From contig MGJK01000005.1 in NCBI GenBank assembly GCA_001794215.1, positions 1 to 41,856 on the forward strand: a stretch of DNA of 41,856 bases, given 5' to 3'. The DNA is from Candidatus Yanofskybacteria bacterium RIFCSPHIGHO2_01_FULL_44_24 (GTDB taxonomy: Bacteria; Patescibacteriota; Minisyncoccia; 2-02-FULL-40-12; GWA2-44-9). A program made the position numbers and the translations under genes. The notes beneath the pieces were generated by a model, which worked only from the letters and a program-made list of their open reading frames with translations, searched no databases and had not been told where the DNA came from. Positions 19,278 to 29,061 of this stretch are shown here, one piece after another (positions within the stretch are counted from its first letter, which is position 1; each line of letters opens with the position of its first letter).

Positions 19278-19311
19278 AAAAAACATCATCGATTAATCGA
19301 TGATGTTTTTT
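19278..19311. terminator. 34-bp perfect palindrome overlapping the 3' end of parB
   Basis: AAAAAACATCATCGATTAATCGATGATGTTTTTT. Confidence 0.8.
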
Positions 19312-20174
19312 GCAATGGTATTAAGTTCTTCAAGAGATGCGAACCGAATGACAATTCTGCCCTTTCCCTGTTCGCTACGAATCAAGACAGGAACTTTGAG
19401 CATTTCAGCTAAATTCTTCTCGAGCTCTACGAATTTGTTGTCTTTTTTAGCTGATTGCTTCCTGTTTGTACCGGGTTTCAGGCTTGCAGCCATGCTTTCG
19501 ACGTCTTTCGAGGATAAGGCTCCCGAAAGAATCTGCTTATAGGCTTCTCTCTGCTGAGATTGGTCGTTAAAAGCCAATAATGCCCTTGCATGGGCCCGAG
19601 AAAGCTTCCCTATCCTTAATGACTCCCTGATGTCTTTGGGTAAGCCCAGGAGCCTTACGGCATTAGCCACCACTTCCCGAGATTTAGATACTTTTTCAGC
19701 AATTTCTTTTTGGGTCAGGCCGAATTCCTTACTGAATCTTTCATAGGCCTCAGCCTCTTCTACCGGATTCAAATCTTCTCTTTGAACGTTTTCTATAAGG
19801 GCAACCTCGAGTCTTTTCTGTTTTTGTTCAAAATCATCCCTGATAACAACCGGCACTTGAGGCAAGCCTGCCAACTTAGCTGCTCTTAGCCTTCTTTCAC
19901 CGGCGATCAGCTGATAGGTTACATCCAAACCCTTAAGAGTCTCCGTTTCTACTTTGGAAACTAAAAGGGGCTGAAGGACTCCATATTTTCTGATTGATTT
20001 TGAAAGCTCATCAAGCCCATCTTTATCAAAATCCTTTCTCGGCTGATCAGGGTTAGCTTTGATCTTATGAACTTCGACGTAAAAGACATTCTCTTTGGGA
20101 GAGGTAGGTTTTATGTTTTTTGAGGCTGGAATCAGCGATTCTAAGCCTTTACCCAATCCGAATAACTTCTTCAT
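19293..20174 (-). CDS. parB: Chromosome-partitioning protein ParB
   Basis: 293 aa; LGKGLESLIPA, IKANPDQPRKDFDKDGLDELSKSIRKYGVLQPLLV, YQLIAGERRLRAAKLAGL, LIENVQREDLNPVEEAEAY. Confidence 0.96.
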   Translation of the reverse strand: MKKLFGLGKGLESLIPASKNIKPTSPKENVFYVEVHKIKANPDQPRKDFDKDGLDELSKSIRKYGVLQPLLVSKVETETLKGLDVTYQLIAGERRLRAAKLAGLPQVPVVIRDDFEQKQKRLEVALIENVQREDLNPVEEAEAYERFSKEFGLTQKEIAEKVSKSREVVANAVRLLGLPKDIRESLRIGKLSRAHARALLAFNDQSQQREAYKQILSGALSSKDVESMAASLKPGTNRKQSAKKDNKFVELEKNLAEMLKVPVLIRSEQGKGRIVIRFASLEELNTIAKNIID

Positions 20175-20935
20175 GATGTTAGTTGTATTACTTCCTCGGC
20201 TAATCTCCTGTATTCCTTTGCCGCCTTAGAGCCAGGATCAAACTGAAGAATAGTTTTTCCGAAACTCGGCGCTTCGGCCAAAGAAACCACCCGCGGAATT
20301 ACGGCATTGAATACTCTACCGGGAAAATTCTTGCTGACTTCATTCAGCACCTGATGAGCTAAATGATTCCTTTTATCATACATTGTAAGCAATACGCCGA
20401 GCACTTGCAAATCGGGGTTAAGTCCTTCGCGTATCAGCTCAATTGTCTTCAATAACTGGCTCAAGCCTTCGAGTGCGTAGTATTCGCACTGGACCGGAAT
20501 AATTACTTTTTCCGCGGCAACAAGTCCGTTAACAGTAAGAAGCCCGAGCGACGGAGGACAATCAATTAAAATATAGTCATAATTAGTTCTGACGGAATCC
20601 AGCACTCTCTTCAATCTTGATTCGCGATCTTCCATGGAAACAAGCTCAACCGTTGCTCCGGCCAAAGCCTGGGATGCCGGAAGAATATCAAAGCCGAAAA
20701 TAGAAGTTTTCTTGATTGATAATGTGGGGTTCTGATCATTTACTATGCAATGATAAATAGTCGGATGGTCCTCACCGACCGAAACGCCCAATCCTCCCGT
20801 TGAGTTGGCCTGGGGATCAAGATCGGCTAAAAGCACATACTTTCCCATAACAGCCAAAAAGGCGGCCAAATTCATTGCCGTTGTAGTTTTCCCGACTCCG
20901 CCTTTTTGATTTACCACGCCTATAATCCGAGCCAT
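20171..20935 (-). CDS. parA: Chromosome-partitioning ATPase ParA/Soj
   Basis: 254 aa; IIGVVNQKGGVGKTTTAMNLAAFLA, YDYILIDCPPSLGLLTVNGL; overlaps parB by 4 nt. Confidence 0.96.
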   Translation of the reverse strand: MARIIGVVNQKGGVGKTTTAMNLAAFLAVMGKYVLLADLDPQANSTGGLGVSVGEDHPTIYHCIVNDQNPTLSIKKTSIFGFDILPASQALAGATVELVSMEDRESRLKRVLDSVRTNYDYILIDCPPSLGLLTVNGLVAAEKVIIPVQCEYYALEGLSQLLKTIELIREGLNPDLQVLGVLLTMYDKRNHLAHQVLNEVSKNFPGRVFNAVIPRVVSLAEAPSFGKTILQFDPGSKAAKEYRRLAEEVIQLTS

Positions 20936-21034
20936 AGCAATAACTTAATTGTATACCAGTAGGATAAATTATCAATGACTGAAAGTATTTGAAAATTACC
21001 AAGAAAAATGGTAGAGTTTCCAATATCATTTCAT

Positions 21035-21118
21035 GCCGCTGTGGTGGAATTGGCAGACACGTACGACTCAAAATCGTATGGCCTCACGGCCATGTCGGTT
21101 CGACCCCGACCAGCGGCA
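21035..21118 (+). tRNA. tRNA-Leu(CAA)
   Basis: GCCGCTG/CAGCGGC acceptor, anticodon arm TACGA-CTCAAAA-TCGTA, long variable arm TGGCCTCACGGCCA, T arm GTCGG-TTCGACC-CCGAC; CCA not encoded. Confidence 0.96.
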
Positions 21119-21209
21119 CAAGCCAGCGAGAGGTGTTTTGCGACCGGGTTTGTTGACTCTTTTGGGTGACCGTGAGAGCCGACCCGATTGGACGAAATAT
21201 CTTTCACAC

Positions 21210-21245
21210 AAAAAATATCGCAGCAATTAAGCTGCGATATTTTTT
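21210..21245. terminator. Intrinsic terminator
   Basis: AAAAAATATCGCAGC-AATTAA-GCTGCGATATTTTTT. Confidence 0.85.
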
Positions 21246-21259
21246 GTTGAGCGATGTGA

Positions 21260-22603
21260 TTATGCCGTTGTTTCTGGCATCAGACTAATGACTCTATTCT
21301 TGAGCATCAATTTACTCTTGAGATTTGATAGTAATTCTCGTTTCTCTGTAATAGCACCCTCGGTTAGAATGTATATGGCATAGGCCTTAGCGTCGAAGAT
21401 CTCAAGGTCGGTATTCTGCTCCCGACTCTTACCCAAGGCAATTTTCCTAAATTTATTATATCTCGCTATCTCATCCTGGAACTTCTGCTTTATCCCCAAC
21501 TCATTCATATCAAGGGTGTCTAATATGGCGATAATTTGCTCGATAATTTCCTCCTCTTTGATATACCCGCACTGGCAATTTACGTCACGTCTTTTAGTGC
21601 AGCCGCAATAGACATACCTGTGAGTATTGCCGTTTTTTTGATATTTCCATTTCTCAGTAGCGGTAATGCCCGACTCACATAATCCGCAGGTTATTAATTT
21701 CGTAAAGGCAAATTCCTTATTATTCTTAATCTCGCTTCTTTTAAGCTGCTCCCTGGCTCGGTCAAATAGCTCTTTGGTGATTATGGGCGTATGCTGGCCA
21801 GTATACCAGTTTCCCGATCCTTCAGGAAATTCAAAGACGCCGTAATAGAAGGTTTTCTGCAGGAGGATAAATATATTGGAGAGCGATAGATGTTTTCCAT
21901 TAACTGTTTTTAAATCCACGTCATTTTTAAGCCATTGATAAATCCTTCTTCCTGACCAATGCTCATTGGCTACTTTTTCAAACATCTGCTTGATGATGGG
22001 AGCTCTAACCGGATCAACAATAACTTCGCAGGGTTTATCTTTGCGCTTTTCATTTAAATAGCCGGTAGGGGCTACAGATAGCCGAAGGCCTTGTTCACAT
22101 CTTGTTCTAAGACCCCGCTTCACATTTTCCGATTTATTGTCATTCTCTAACTTCGCTGTCGAACACAGAATCATCAGCATGAACTTCTCGCTGGGATTAT
22201 TGGTAAATTTTTGACTAAAAGTCCTAATTTCCAGAAGAAGTTTCTGATCCATCAAGTCTACTAAGCTTCCGAGGTCGCCAGCATTACGAGATAATCGATC
22301 TGGAGCCCAGGTTAAAATACCAGTAAATTTGCCGGCCCTAATATCTGTTAGTAGGGTATTAAAAATTTCCCGCTGGCCGACAGCTTTGGCCGAATGAGAT
22401 TCTTTTCTGATCTCGGTTATCTCAAGCCCATCCCGCTCGGCTATCTTGATCATCTCCTTGATTTGGCTATCAATAGAGAGAACCTGCTGTTCTTCCGATT
22501 CCGTCGATTTACGAGCATAGAGGCAATACTTAATCTTCTTTGGTTCAACCGCTTTTGGACCCTCAAAAGCCCCCGAAATCTCTTGTTTTGGTATATTGTT
22601 CAT
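21260..22603 (-). CDS. Large serine recombinase/integrase
   Basis: KKIKYCLYARKSTESEEQQVLSIDSQIKEM, LTWAPDRLSRNAGDLGSLVDLMD, recombinase domain, zinc ribbon CGLCESGITATEK...CGC. Confidence 0.93.
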   Translation of the reverse strand: MNNIPKQEISGAFEGPKAVEPKKIKYCLYARKSTESEEQQVLSIDSQIKEMIKIAERDGLEITEIRKESHSAKAVGQREIFNTLLTDIRAGKFTGILTWAPDRLSRNAGDLGSLVDLMDQKLLLEIRTFSQKFTNNPSEKFMLMILCSTAKLENDNKSENVKRGLRTRCEQGLRLSVAPTGYLNEKRKDKPCEVIVDPVRAPIIKQMFEKVANEHWSGRRIYQWLKNDVDLKTVNGKHLSLSNIFILLQKTFYYGVFEFPEGSGNWYTGQHTPIITKELFDRAREQLKRSEIKNNKEFAFTKLITCGLCESGITATEKWKYQKNGNTHRYVYCGCTKRRDVNCQCGYIKEEEIIEQIIAILDTLDMNELGIKQKFQDEIARYNKFRKIALGKSREQNTDLEIFDAKAYAIYILTEGAITEKRELLSNLKSKLMLKNRVISLMPETTA

Positions 22604-22709
22604 ACCCAAGGGATGACGCAAGATGTTATGTAAGTCCAGGCTTCTCCAGACCTTTGATTATGTTGATATAATTCTTGCTTTTCTATACTTAATTTACTAA
22701 TATAAGCCG

Positions 22710-23138
22710 ATGGAACAAATATCTAAAAATCCAGAGTCGAAATTAGAAGGCGGAGAAAATCCAAAGAATTTTTCCGAGGATGAAGTAAAAAAACTGCGTG
22801 ACTTAGCTGATAAAACTTGGGAAGTCATGACATGGGATTTGGCAAAATTTTGTGGTACTTCAGAAGAAGTAGATATGGTACATAAGGCCCAAGATTCTAT
22901 GGCAGAAGTCATGGCAATGCTTGATATGCCGCTGGATCGTTTTGGAAATTGGAACAAGAAAGAACCTAAACCAATCACATCAAAAAGTTTTTCACCAGAC
23001 GATATGAAAAAACTTCGCTCAGATTTGGAAGCGATCGAAGAAGCGCTAGAATGGGATATTAGTGCTAGCGATGAAGAAGAATTAACGATGATTCGCGACG
23101 CACGAGAATCTCTGAAAGCGTTAAAAGATATTTTGTAA
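22710..23138 (+). CDS. Hypothetical protein with two internal ~50-aa helical repeats
   Basis: 142 aa; repeats FSEDEVKKLRDLADKTWEVMTWDLA.../FSPDDMKKLRSDLEAIEEALEWDIS... Confidence 0.65.
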   Translation: MEQISKNPESKLEGGENPKNFSEDEVKKLRDLADKTWEVMTWDLAKFCGTSEEVDMVHKAQDSMAEVMAMLDMPLDRFGNWNKKEPKPITSKSFSPDDMKKLRSDLEAIEEALEWDISASDEEELTMIRDARESLKALKDIL

Positions 23139-23189
23139 TTTAGTGGGTTTACCATACTTCTAGCTAAATAATTTTAATTTTATAAACAT

Positions 23190-23819
23190 ATGTCTCAAGA
23201 GAAATTAGAAAAAAGTTCAGCTGACAATAAATTTCACATTTTGAATGAAAAGGGTGAGCCTGTTGAGGTTATACAGTTACCGGATGATGTTGGAGATGAA
23301 TTTTATATTGAAGAAATATCCGACAGCGAAAGAAAGATTTTGCCATATAAAAAACTTGTTAAGATCGAAGGTATCGAGCGGGGTTGGGGCGAAGAAGTGG
23401 CACCGGGAAAAGTGCAACAAATACAAGAACAGAATATTAGGATTGGCAGAATAGATAGAGCAAACAAAACCATAACATTTTCAGAAGAACCGAGTGGTGA
23501 ATCCGAAAAAGACAAGAGAAGGGAAAAATATAAACAACTTTTCGTATTTGCTTTCTTTAAGGCTGATGGTGAAGAAGGGGTACATGAAGATTTACTTAAT
23601 GACGCCACCATCGAAGAAGCGTTAAAGCGAGGTAGAGAGCTCTGGCCAGACGCAGACGAGTTTAAAGTTTCTAACGAACAACTTGGTGACCCGTACTCAT
23701 ACTTATTTGCCGAAGACAAATTTGAATCCATGAAGCGACGGATAGCTTTTCCAGAAGAAACTCCGACACGTGAAGAATTTGAAGCAACTCGGCGACGTCT
23801 CGACGAACTCAATCAGTAG
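23190..23819 (+). CDS. Hypothetical charged protein
   Basis: 209 aa ORF in series with its neighbours. Confidence 0.6.
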   Translation: MSQEKLEKSSADNKFHILNEKGEPVEVIQLPDDVGDEFYIEEISDSERKILPYKKLVKIEGIERGWGEEVAPGKVQQIQEQNIRIGRIDRANKTITFSEEPSGESEKDKRREKYKQLFVFAFFKADGEEGVHEDLLNDATIEEALKRGRELWPDADEFKVSNEQLGDPYSYLFAEDKFESMKRRIAFPEETPTREEFEATRRRLDELNQ

Positions 23820-23854
23820 TTTTGTAGAAGAACTCATCTGGGTATAAATCAGAA

Positions 23855-24454
23855 ATGGAACGTAATAATAAAATCGAAAAAAATTATATGAGCCCGGAGC
23901 AGATTCCTACTTCTGATCGTGGATTAGATAAATACCTCTTAGACCTTGGCTTAACCAGGGAAGAGTTAGCAGGAAAACGAATTCTTGATCTGGGCTCTGG
24001 CACCAGAAGGTTTGCTAAAGAAGTAGAAGATAACGGCATAGTGGCTGATGTATTTTCTGTCGATCCAATATTTGAAGACCCAGATCAAAAAATTGAGAAA
24101 GGCGCAGATGAACTAGCTGGCCAACTAGCTGAAACTGATCGCCCTTCCATAACCAAGAAGACAGTCGCTGCCTTAGGGGAGAACTTACCGTTTAAGGATA
24201 ACTCTTTCGATTTTATTCTTGCCGAGTATTCTCTTCCAGCCCATGCTATTTCCGAAAAACAAATCGATGAATTCTTTCAGAACTCAATGAGGTCTTTACG
24301 GGTAGGTGGAGAATTAAGATTCTGTCCGCCAGTTAACCTACAGAGGAAAGAATTAACTGCATATGTTGAGCGTAAATTAACCGAGTTATCTAAACAGAAT
24401 CAATACGAAGTGATAAAGAGTGGTCAATTAACAGTCATCAAGAAGCTACAGTAA
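23855..24454 (+). CDS. Class I SAM-dependent methyltransferase
   Basis: 199 aa; RILDLGSGTRRFAKEVEDNGI, ENLPFKDNSFDFILAEYSLP, MRSLRVGGELRFCPP. Confidence 0.85.
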   Translation: MERNNKIEKNYMSPEQIPTSDRGLDKYLLDLGLTREELAGKRILDLGSGTRRFAKEVEDNGIVADVFSVDPIFEDPDQKIEKGADELAGQLAETDRPSITKKTVAALGENLPFKDNSFDFILAEYSLPAHAISEKQIDEFFQNSMRSLRVGGELRFCPPVNLQRKELTAYVERKLTELSKQNQYEVIKSGQLTVIKKLQ

Positions 24455-24572
24455 TCCTGGCTTTTAAGTCGATTGAATTTCTTAAGACAGATAGTTTATA
24501 TTCATGGGAATGTGCTAACCTAAATTTGAAATTTTTGGCAATAAGTGCCATATTAGGGGTGTAAATAATTTT

Positions 24573-25067
24573 ATGTTAAATAAAGAAAACAATTTTGCAT
24601 TTATAGATGCTCAAAATGTTTATAAAGGCGTTAAGCGGGATTTGGGCTGGAGCATAGATTGGTTTCGCTTTCGCGTATATCTAAACCATAAGTATCGTGT
24701 TACTCAAGCTTATTTATTTATAGGTTTTATACCCGAGCATAATGATATTTATGACGAACTGCAAAAGGCCGGTTTTATTCTTAAATTCAAACCAGTATTA
24801 CCCAACGGTAATGACGGAGTGAAGGGAAATGTTGATGCCGATTTAGTGCTTCAAGCGATGGTTGATTACCAGAAATACGACAAAGCAATCTTGGTCACCA
24901 GTGACGGCGATTTTTACTCCCTGGCCCGCCATTTATATAACAATAAAAAACTTCTTGCAGTTTTGAGTCCTCACCGAAAAACCTGTTCATCACTTTTGAG
25001 AAAGTCTGCCAGGGATAAGATGGCATATTTGGATACCTTGAAGGAGAAGCTGGCGAAGAGAGTGTAA
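24573..25067 (+). CDS. NYN-domain (LabA/DUF88-like, PIN-fold) protein
   Basis: 164 aa; FAFIDAQNVYKGVKRDLGW, KGNVDADLVLQAMVDYQKYDKAILVTSDGDFYSLARHL. Confidence 0.85.
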   Translation: MLNKENNFAFIDAQNVYKGVKRDLGWSIDWFRFRVYLNHKYRVTQAYLFIGFIPEHNDIYDELQKAGFILKFKPVLPNGNDGVKGNVDADLVLQAMVDYQKYDKAILVTSDGDFYSLARHLYNNKKLLAVLSPHRKTCSSLLRKSARDKMAYLDTLKEKLAKRV

Positions 25068-25069
25068 AA

Positions 25070-25113
25070 GAAAAAGCACCGCGTAGGGACACACCCGTAC
25101 GAAGTGCTTTTTC
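25070..25113 (+). terminator. Intrinsic terminator
   Basis: GAAAAAGCAC...GTGCTTTTTC with inner GGG-ACACA-CCC. Confidence 0.7.
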
Positions 25114-25210
25114 ATGTGTATGCAACAAGTATAGCATAGGCAGATATGAAAAGTCAATGATCGTATCCACAGGAGTAAAGCCCTGTTTTTATTTTGTAAT
25201 TTAGGTTAGG

Positions 25211-26959
25211 TTGATTTTATTCGAAAAGAATGAGAAAATCTTGAGCATGACTCAAGACATGGCTCTCTCAATACTTAAAACTGGGAAAAATGTTTTTTTG
25301 ACCGGTGAGCCGGGATCGGGCAAAACACACACCATCAATCGATATGTTTCTTATCTGAAAGGACATGGTATTGAACCGGCTATTACCGCTTCAACGGGAA
25401 TTGCCGCAACCCATATCGGCGGAATGACTATCCATTCCTGGAGTGGAATCGGAATTAAAAAGGAATTATCTCCGGCAGATTTTGGTAGGGTTATTTCTTT
25501 ACGCAGGGCATCGGCCAGAGTGAAAAAGGCCAGAGTTCTTATCATTGATGAAATATCAATGCTGGACGCCAAGACTCTGAATCTTATTGATACTGTCTGT
25601 CGAGCTATCAAGCGTTCACCGGAGCCATTCGGCGGAATCCAGGTTGTTTTGGTAGGAGATTTTTTCCAACTGCCTCCAGTCAGGCGCGAAGATGAAGAAC
25701 CATATAAGTTTGCCTTTGAATCCGAATCATGGACTATGGCCAGTCCAATAGTGTGTTATCTAACGGAACAATATCGCCAATCTGATTCTAAATTTCTTGG
25801 GGTCTTATCGGCTATTCGTTCGGGACAAGTTTCAGAGGAACATCGCCAATGCCTCGACGGGTGTTTAGTTGACTCCGATTCGCAAAAAATCAAAAATGTT
25901 ACTAAATTTTTTCCTCATAATGAAGATGTTAATAGGCTAAATGCAGAAGAGCTTGAAAGGCTTCCCAGTAAATCAAAGACTTTTTTGATGTTTGGGCGAG
26001 GAAAAGCTAACCTTGTCGAACAATTAAAGCGAGGTTGTCTTTCTCCGGAGAACCTCGAACTTAAAAAGGGGGCAATAGTAATGTTTACGAAGAATAACCT
26101 TCATAAGGGATTTGTTAATGGCACAATGGGAACAGTCATGGGTTTTGATCAATATGATGATGAAAACTATCCGATTGTTAAAATTCGTCATGGACGACAG
26201 CTAACCGTTGAACCGATGGAATGGACAATTGAAGAAAATGGCGAAGCTGTGGCTAAAATAGAACAAGTGCCTCTTCGTCTGGCTTGGGCGATGACGATTC
26301 ATAAAAGCCAAGGCATCACTTTGGATGAAGCATTTATGGATTTAAACGGAGCTTTCGTCGAAGGACAGGGATATGTGGCTCTTTCCAGGGTCAAAACATT
26401 AGATGGGCTACATTTAGCTGGATATAACGAAAAAGCTCTTGCTGTTCATCCGATTGTATCGGAGCATGACAATATTTTTCGCCAGCTTTCAGATCAGGCT
26501 GAATTAATGTATACCAATTTAAAAGAAGAACAGTTAAAACAACTTCATAATAACTTGGTTTCTGTTTTGGGAGGCAAAGTACGAGTAAAAAAAGAACTAT
26601 CCGATGATGAATTTACGGAATTTGAGGTACGCGGAACTAGTTTTTCTCGAGATAATGAAAGAAGATTGGATCAGACACTTGATCTTGTTAGCGAAGGTAA
26701 AACTATAGCTGAAGTAAGCAAGATACGCGGCCGGACAGAAGAAACTATCATTAAGCATCTTGAGGATTTGAAGGCATCCGATCAATTGCCTATGGATCAG
26801 ATCGCGCATCTTAAAACTGAAGTTGGTGATGGTACTGTGAACGAAATTCAAAATGTATTTATGCAACTTGGTGATGAGAGACTCAAGCCAATTTACGACT
26901 ATTTTGAAGGCCGTCACCCGTATAAATCCATACGGCTTGCCCGCCTCCTTATGTTTTAA
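25211..26959 (+). CDS. Pif1/RecD-like SF1 helicase with C-terminal HTH
   Basis: 582 aa; NVFLTGEPGSGKTHTINRYV, VLIIDEISMLDAKTLNLID, RLAWAMTIHKSQGITLDEAFMDL, GYVALSRVKTLDGLHL; C-term GKTIAEVSKIRGRTEETIIKHLEDL. TTG start in the ORF track; ATG at 25247 is possible. Confidence 0.92.
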   Translation: MILFEKNEKILSMTQDMALSILKTGKNVFLTGEPGSGKTHTINRYVSYLKGHGIEPAITASTGIAATHIGGMTIHSWSGIGIKKELSPADFGRVISLRRASARVKKARVLIIDEISMLDAKTLNLIDTVCRAIKRSPEPFGGIQVVLVGDFFQLPPVRREDEEPYKFAFESESWTMASPIVCYLTEQYRQSDSKFLGVLSAIRSGQVSEEHRQCLDGCLVDSDSQKIKNVTKFFPHNEDVNRLNAEELERLPSKSKTFLMFGRGKANLVEQLKRGCLSPENLELKKGAIVMFTKNNLHKGFVNGTMGTVMGFDQYDDENYPIVKIRHGRQLTVEPMEWTIEENGEAVAKIEQVPLRLAWAMTIHKSQGITLDEAFMDLNGAFVEGQGYVALSRVKTLDGLHLAGYNEKALAVHPIVSEHDNIFRQLSDQAELMYTNLKEEQLKQLHNNLVSVLGGKVRVKKELSDDEFTEFEVRGTSFSRDNERRLDQTLDLVSEGKTIAEVSKIRGRTEETIIKHLEDLKASDQLPMDQIAHLKTEVGDGTVNEIQNVFMQLGDERLKPIYDYFEGRHPYKSIRLARLLMF

Positions 26960-29049
26960 TGAACACTCAAGAAAAAATTAATTTGTTTACCTGTTTATTT
27001 AATGGCAGAACCGACGTTTTTGCGCGTCGTTGGGAAAGATGGGGTACGGATATTAGCGGCTATAGTCCAGTATACGCCGATAAAGAAAAGCATAAATATA
27101 CACCTCTTAGCGATTACTTTATCGAGCAACATTTAAAAGGGGATGTTGTTCTAGGCACGTACCCACTTTTAACTAACAACACATCTTGGTTTGTTGCTGC
27201 TGATTTTGATGGAGAAAATTGGCTAGAACCGGCAAAAAGATTTTTTTATAAGTGTTCTGAACGTGGTCTGCTAGGCTATGTTGAGAGGTCCCGATCCGGA
27301 AAAGGAGGCCATGTTTGGTTCTTTTTTGACCAACCATATCCAGCGTACAAAAGCAGGAAGATTTTCCTTCATTTAATAAAAGAATCTGGTAGTATTGATC
27401 AGTTTGATAAAGAAGATAGTTTTGATCGCATTTTTCCGAATCAGGATTATCTTTCTGGTAAGGGTTTGGGCAACCTTATCGCCCTGCCACTTCAGGGTAA
27501 TTCTATAAAGCTAGGAAACAGCTCATTTCTTGATCCAGAAAATAATTTTAGTTTGCTAGACGATCAATGGAATTTTATAAACTCTATTAAAAGAATTAGC
27601 ACCTTTAATCTAGACGGAGTTTTCGATAGATTATCTACGGATAAGCTAAACAATAAAAAAGTTTCTTATGGAAAATCGTTATCTCTTACCATTGGTTCAT
27701 ATATATCGATACCCAAACAACAAATGTTTAAAACACTTACCGATTTTCTTACCGAAAATCTTAATTTCTTCAATTCGGACTATATTGTAAGACGTAACAT
27801 GGGTCTTTCCACCTATAAAATAGAAAAATATTTTAAGGCCATTGCGAAAGATGATAATAATGTCTTGATGCCGCGGGGATTTTTAAATAAACTCATAGCC
27901 CATCTAAACGATAATAATATAGACTTTATCGTCGAGAATGCCTTAAATAAATTATCTGATATTGATTTAAAACCTGAATTTCAACTTTTTGATTATCAAA
28001 AAGAAGCATTGGAATATTTTACGAATCAGGATCAAGGAATTTTAGTTGCTCCGCCAGGATCAGGCAAAACCATCATGGGATTAGCATTGATTGCTAATAA
28101 ACTTCAGCCAGCTCTCATTATTACCCATAGGAAGCAGATATATAATCAGTGGCTAGATCGGATTGAAGATTTTTTAAAAATACCAAAAAGAGAAATTGGC
28201 CAATATGTTTCGGCCAAGAAAACTGTAAAAAGTCCGGTTACGGTTGCAATGATACAAACTCTGGCTAAGACGCCAGACCTCAAGAGCGTTGCTTCCCAAT
28301 TTGGACTTATACTTGTTGATGAATGCCACCACATGCCGGCCAGAACTTTTCGTGATGTTATAACCCAATTTTCTCCAAAATACTTATATGGTTTAACCGC
28401 TACACCGACAAGAAAAAATAACGATGAAAAATTAATTTTTGTTTATCTTGGTGATGTTTTACATACAGTTCCCGGGAATTATAATCAGCAGACAACCACA
28501 GCATCACCCAAATTAAAGCTTGTAATTCAGGAAACGAATCTATCAGTGCCATTCAGTATTGGTGTAGCTCAATTCCCAGCCCTTTCTAAGATATTAGTTT
28601 TTGATTCTCAAAGAAATAGTCAGATAGTAACAGATGTAATAAGAGAAGCAAAATCTGGCAAAAAATGCCTTGTTTTGACCGAGTGTAAAGATCACGCAGA
28701 AATACTTAGTCTATATTTTAAAAAAGACTTTGAGGTAACGGTTTTGACTGGGAATCTTTTACCGAAGAAAAGACGAGAAAAGGAAAAACAAATTAAGGAT
28801 GGTAATTTTCAAATTTTAATTGCCACGGGACAATTATTGGGCGAAGGTACGAGTCTCAAAAATATTGACTGCCTCTTTCTGGTTTATCCCTTTTCTTATG
28901 AGGGCAAGCTAATTCAATATATCGGCAGGATTCAGCATGGCAAAGCTGATGTTAGGACGATATATGATTATAGAGACAAAAACATAGAATACCTGGAGAA
29001 GTTATTCAAAAAGAGAGCCAAATATTATAAGTCTTTGGCACCATTTTAA
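26959..29049 (+). CDS. TOTE-type archaeo-eukaryotic primase fused to SF2 helicase
   Basis: 696 aa; N-term FNGRTDVFARRWERWGTDISGYSPVYADKEK, FVAADFDGENWLEPAKRFFYKC, VERSRSGKGGHVWFFFDQPYPA, GLGNLIALPLQG; C-term LVAPPGSGKTIMGLAL, LVDECHHMPA, YGLTATPTRKN, YIGRIQHGK. Confidence 0.9.
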   Translation: MNTQEKINLFTCLFNGRTDVFARRWERWGTDISGYSPVYADKEKHKYTPLSDYFIEQHLKGDVVLGTYPLLTNNTSWFVAADFDGENWLEPAKRFFYKCSERGLLGYVERSRSGKGGHVWFFFDQPYPAYKSRKIFLHLIKESGSIDQFDKEDSFDRIFPNQDYLSGKGLGNLIALPLQGNSIKLGNSSFLDPENNFSLLDDQWNFINSIKRISTFNLDGVFDRLSTDKLNNKKVSYGKSLSLTIGSYISIPKQQMFKTLTDFLTENLNFFNSDYIVRRNMGLSTYKIEKYFKAIAKDDNNVLMPRGFLNKLIAHLNDNNIDFIVENALNKLSDIDLKPEFQLFDYQKEALEYFTNQDQGILVAPPGSGKTIMGLALIANKLQPALIITHRKQIYNQWLDRIEDFLKIPKREIGQYVSAKKTVKSPVTVAMIQTLAKTPDLKSVASQFGLILVDECHHMPARTFRDVITQFSPKYLYGLTATPTRKNNDEKLIFVYLGDVLHTVPGNYNQQTTTASPKLKLVIQETNLSVPFSIGVAQFPALSKILVFDSQRNSQIVTDVIREAKSGKKCLVLTECKDHAEILSLYFKKDFEVTVLTGNLLPKKRREKEKQIKDGNFQILIATGQLLGEGTSLKNIDCLFLVYPFSYEGKLIQYIGRIQHGKADVRTIYDYRDKNIEYLEKLFKKRAKYYKSLAPF

Positions 29050-29061
29050 ACTTTCAAACTC

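Noticed and set aside
19293-20935. parS-like site near parAB
   Set aside because: No TGTTTCACGTGAAACA-like sequence was seen by eye.
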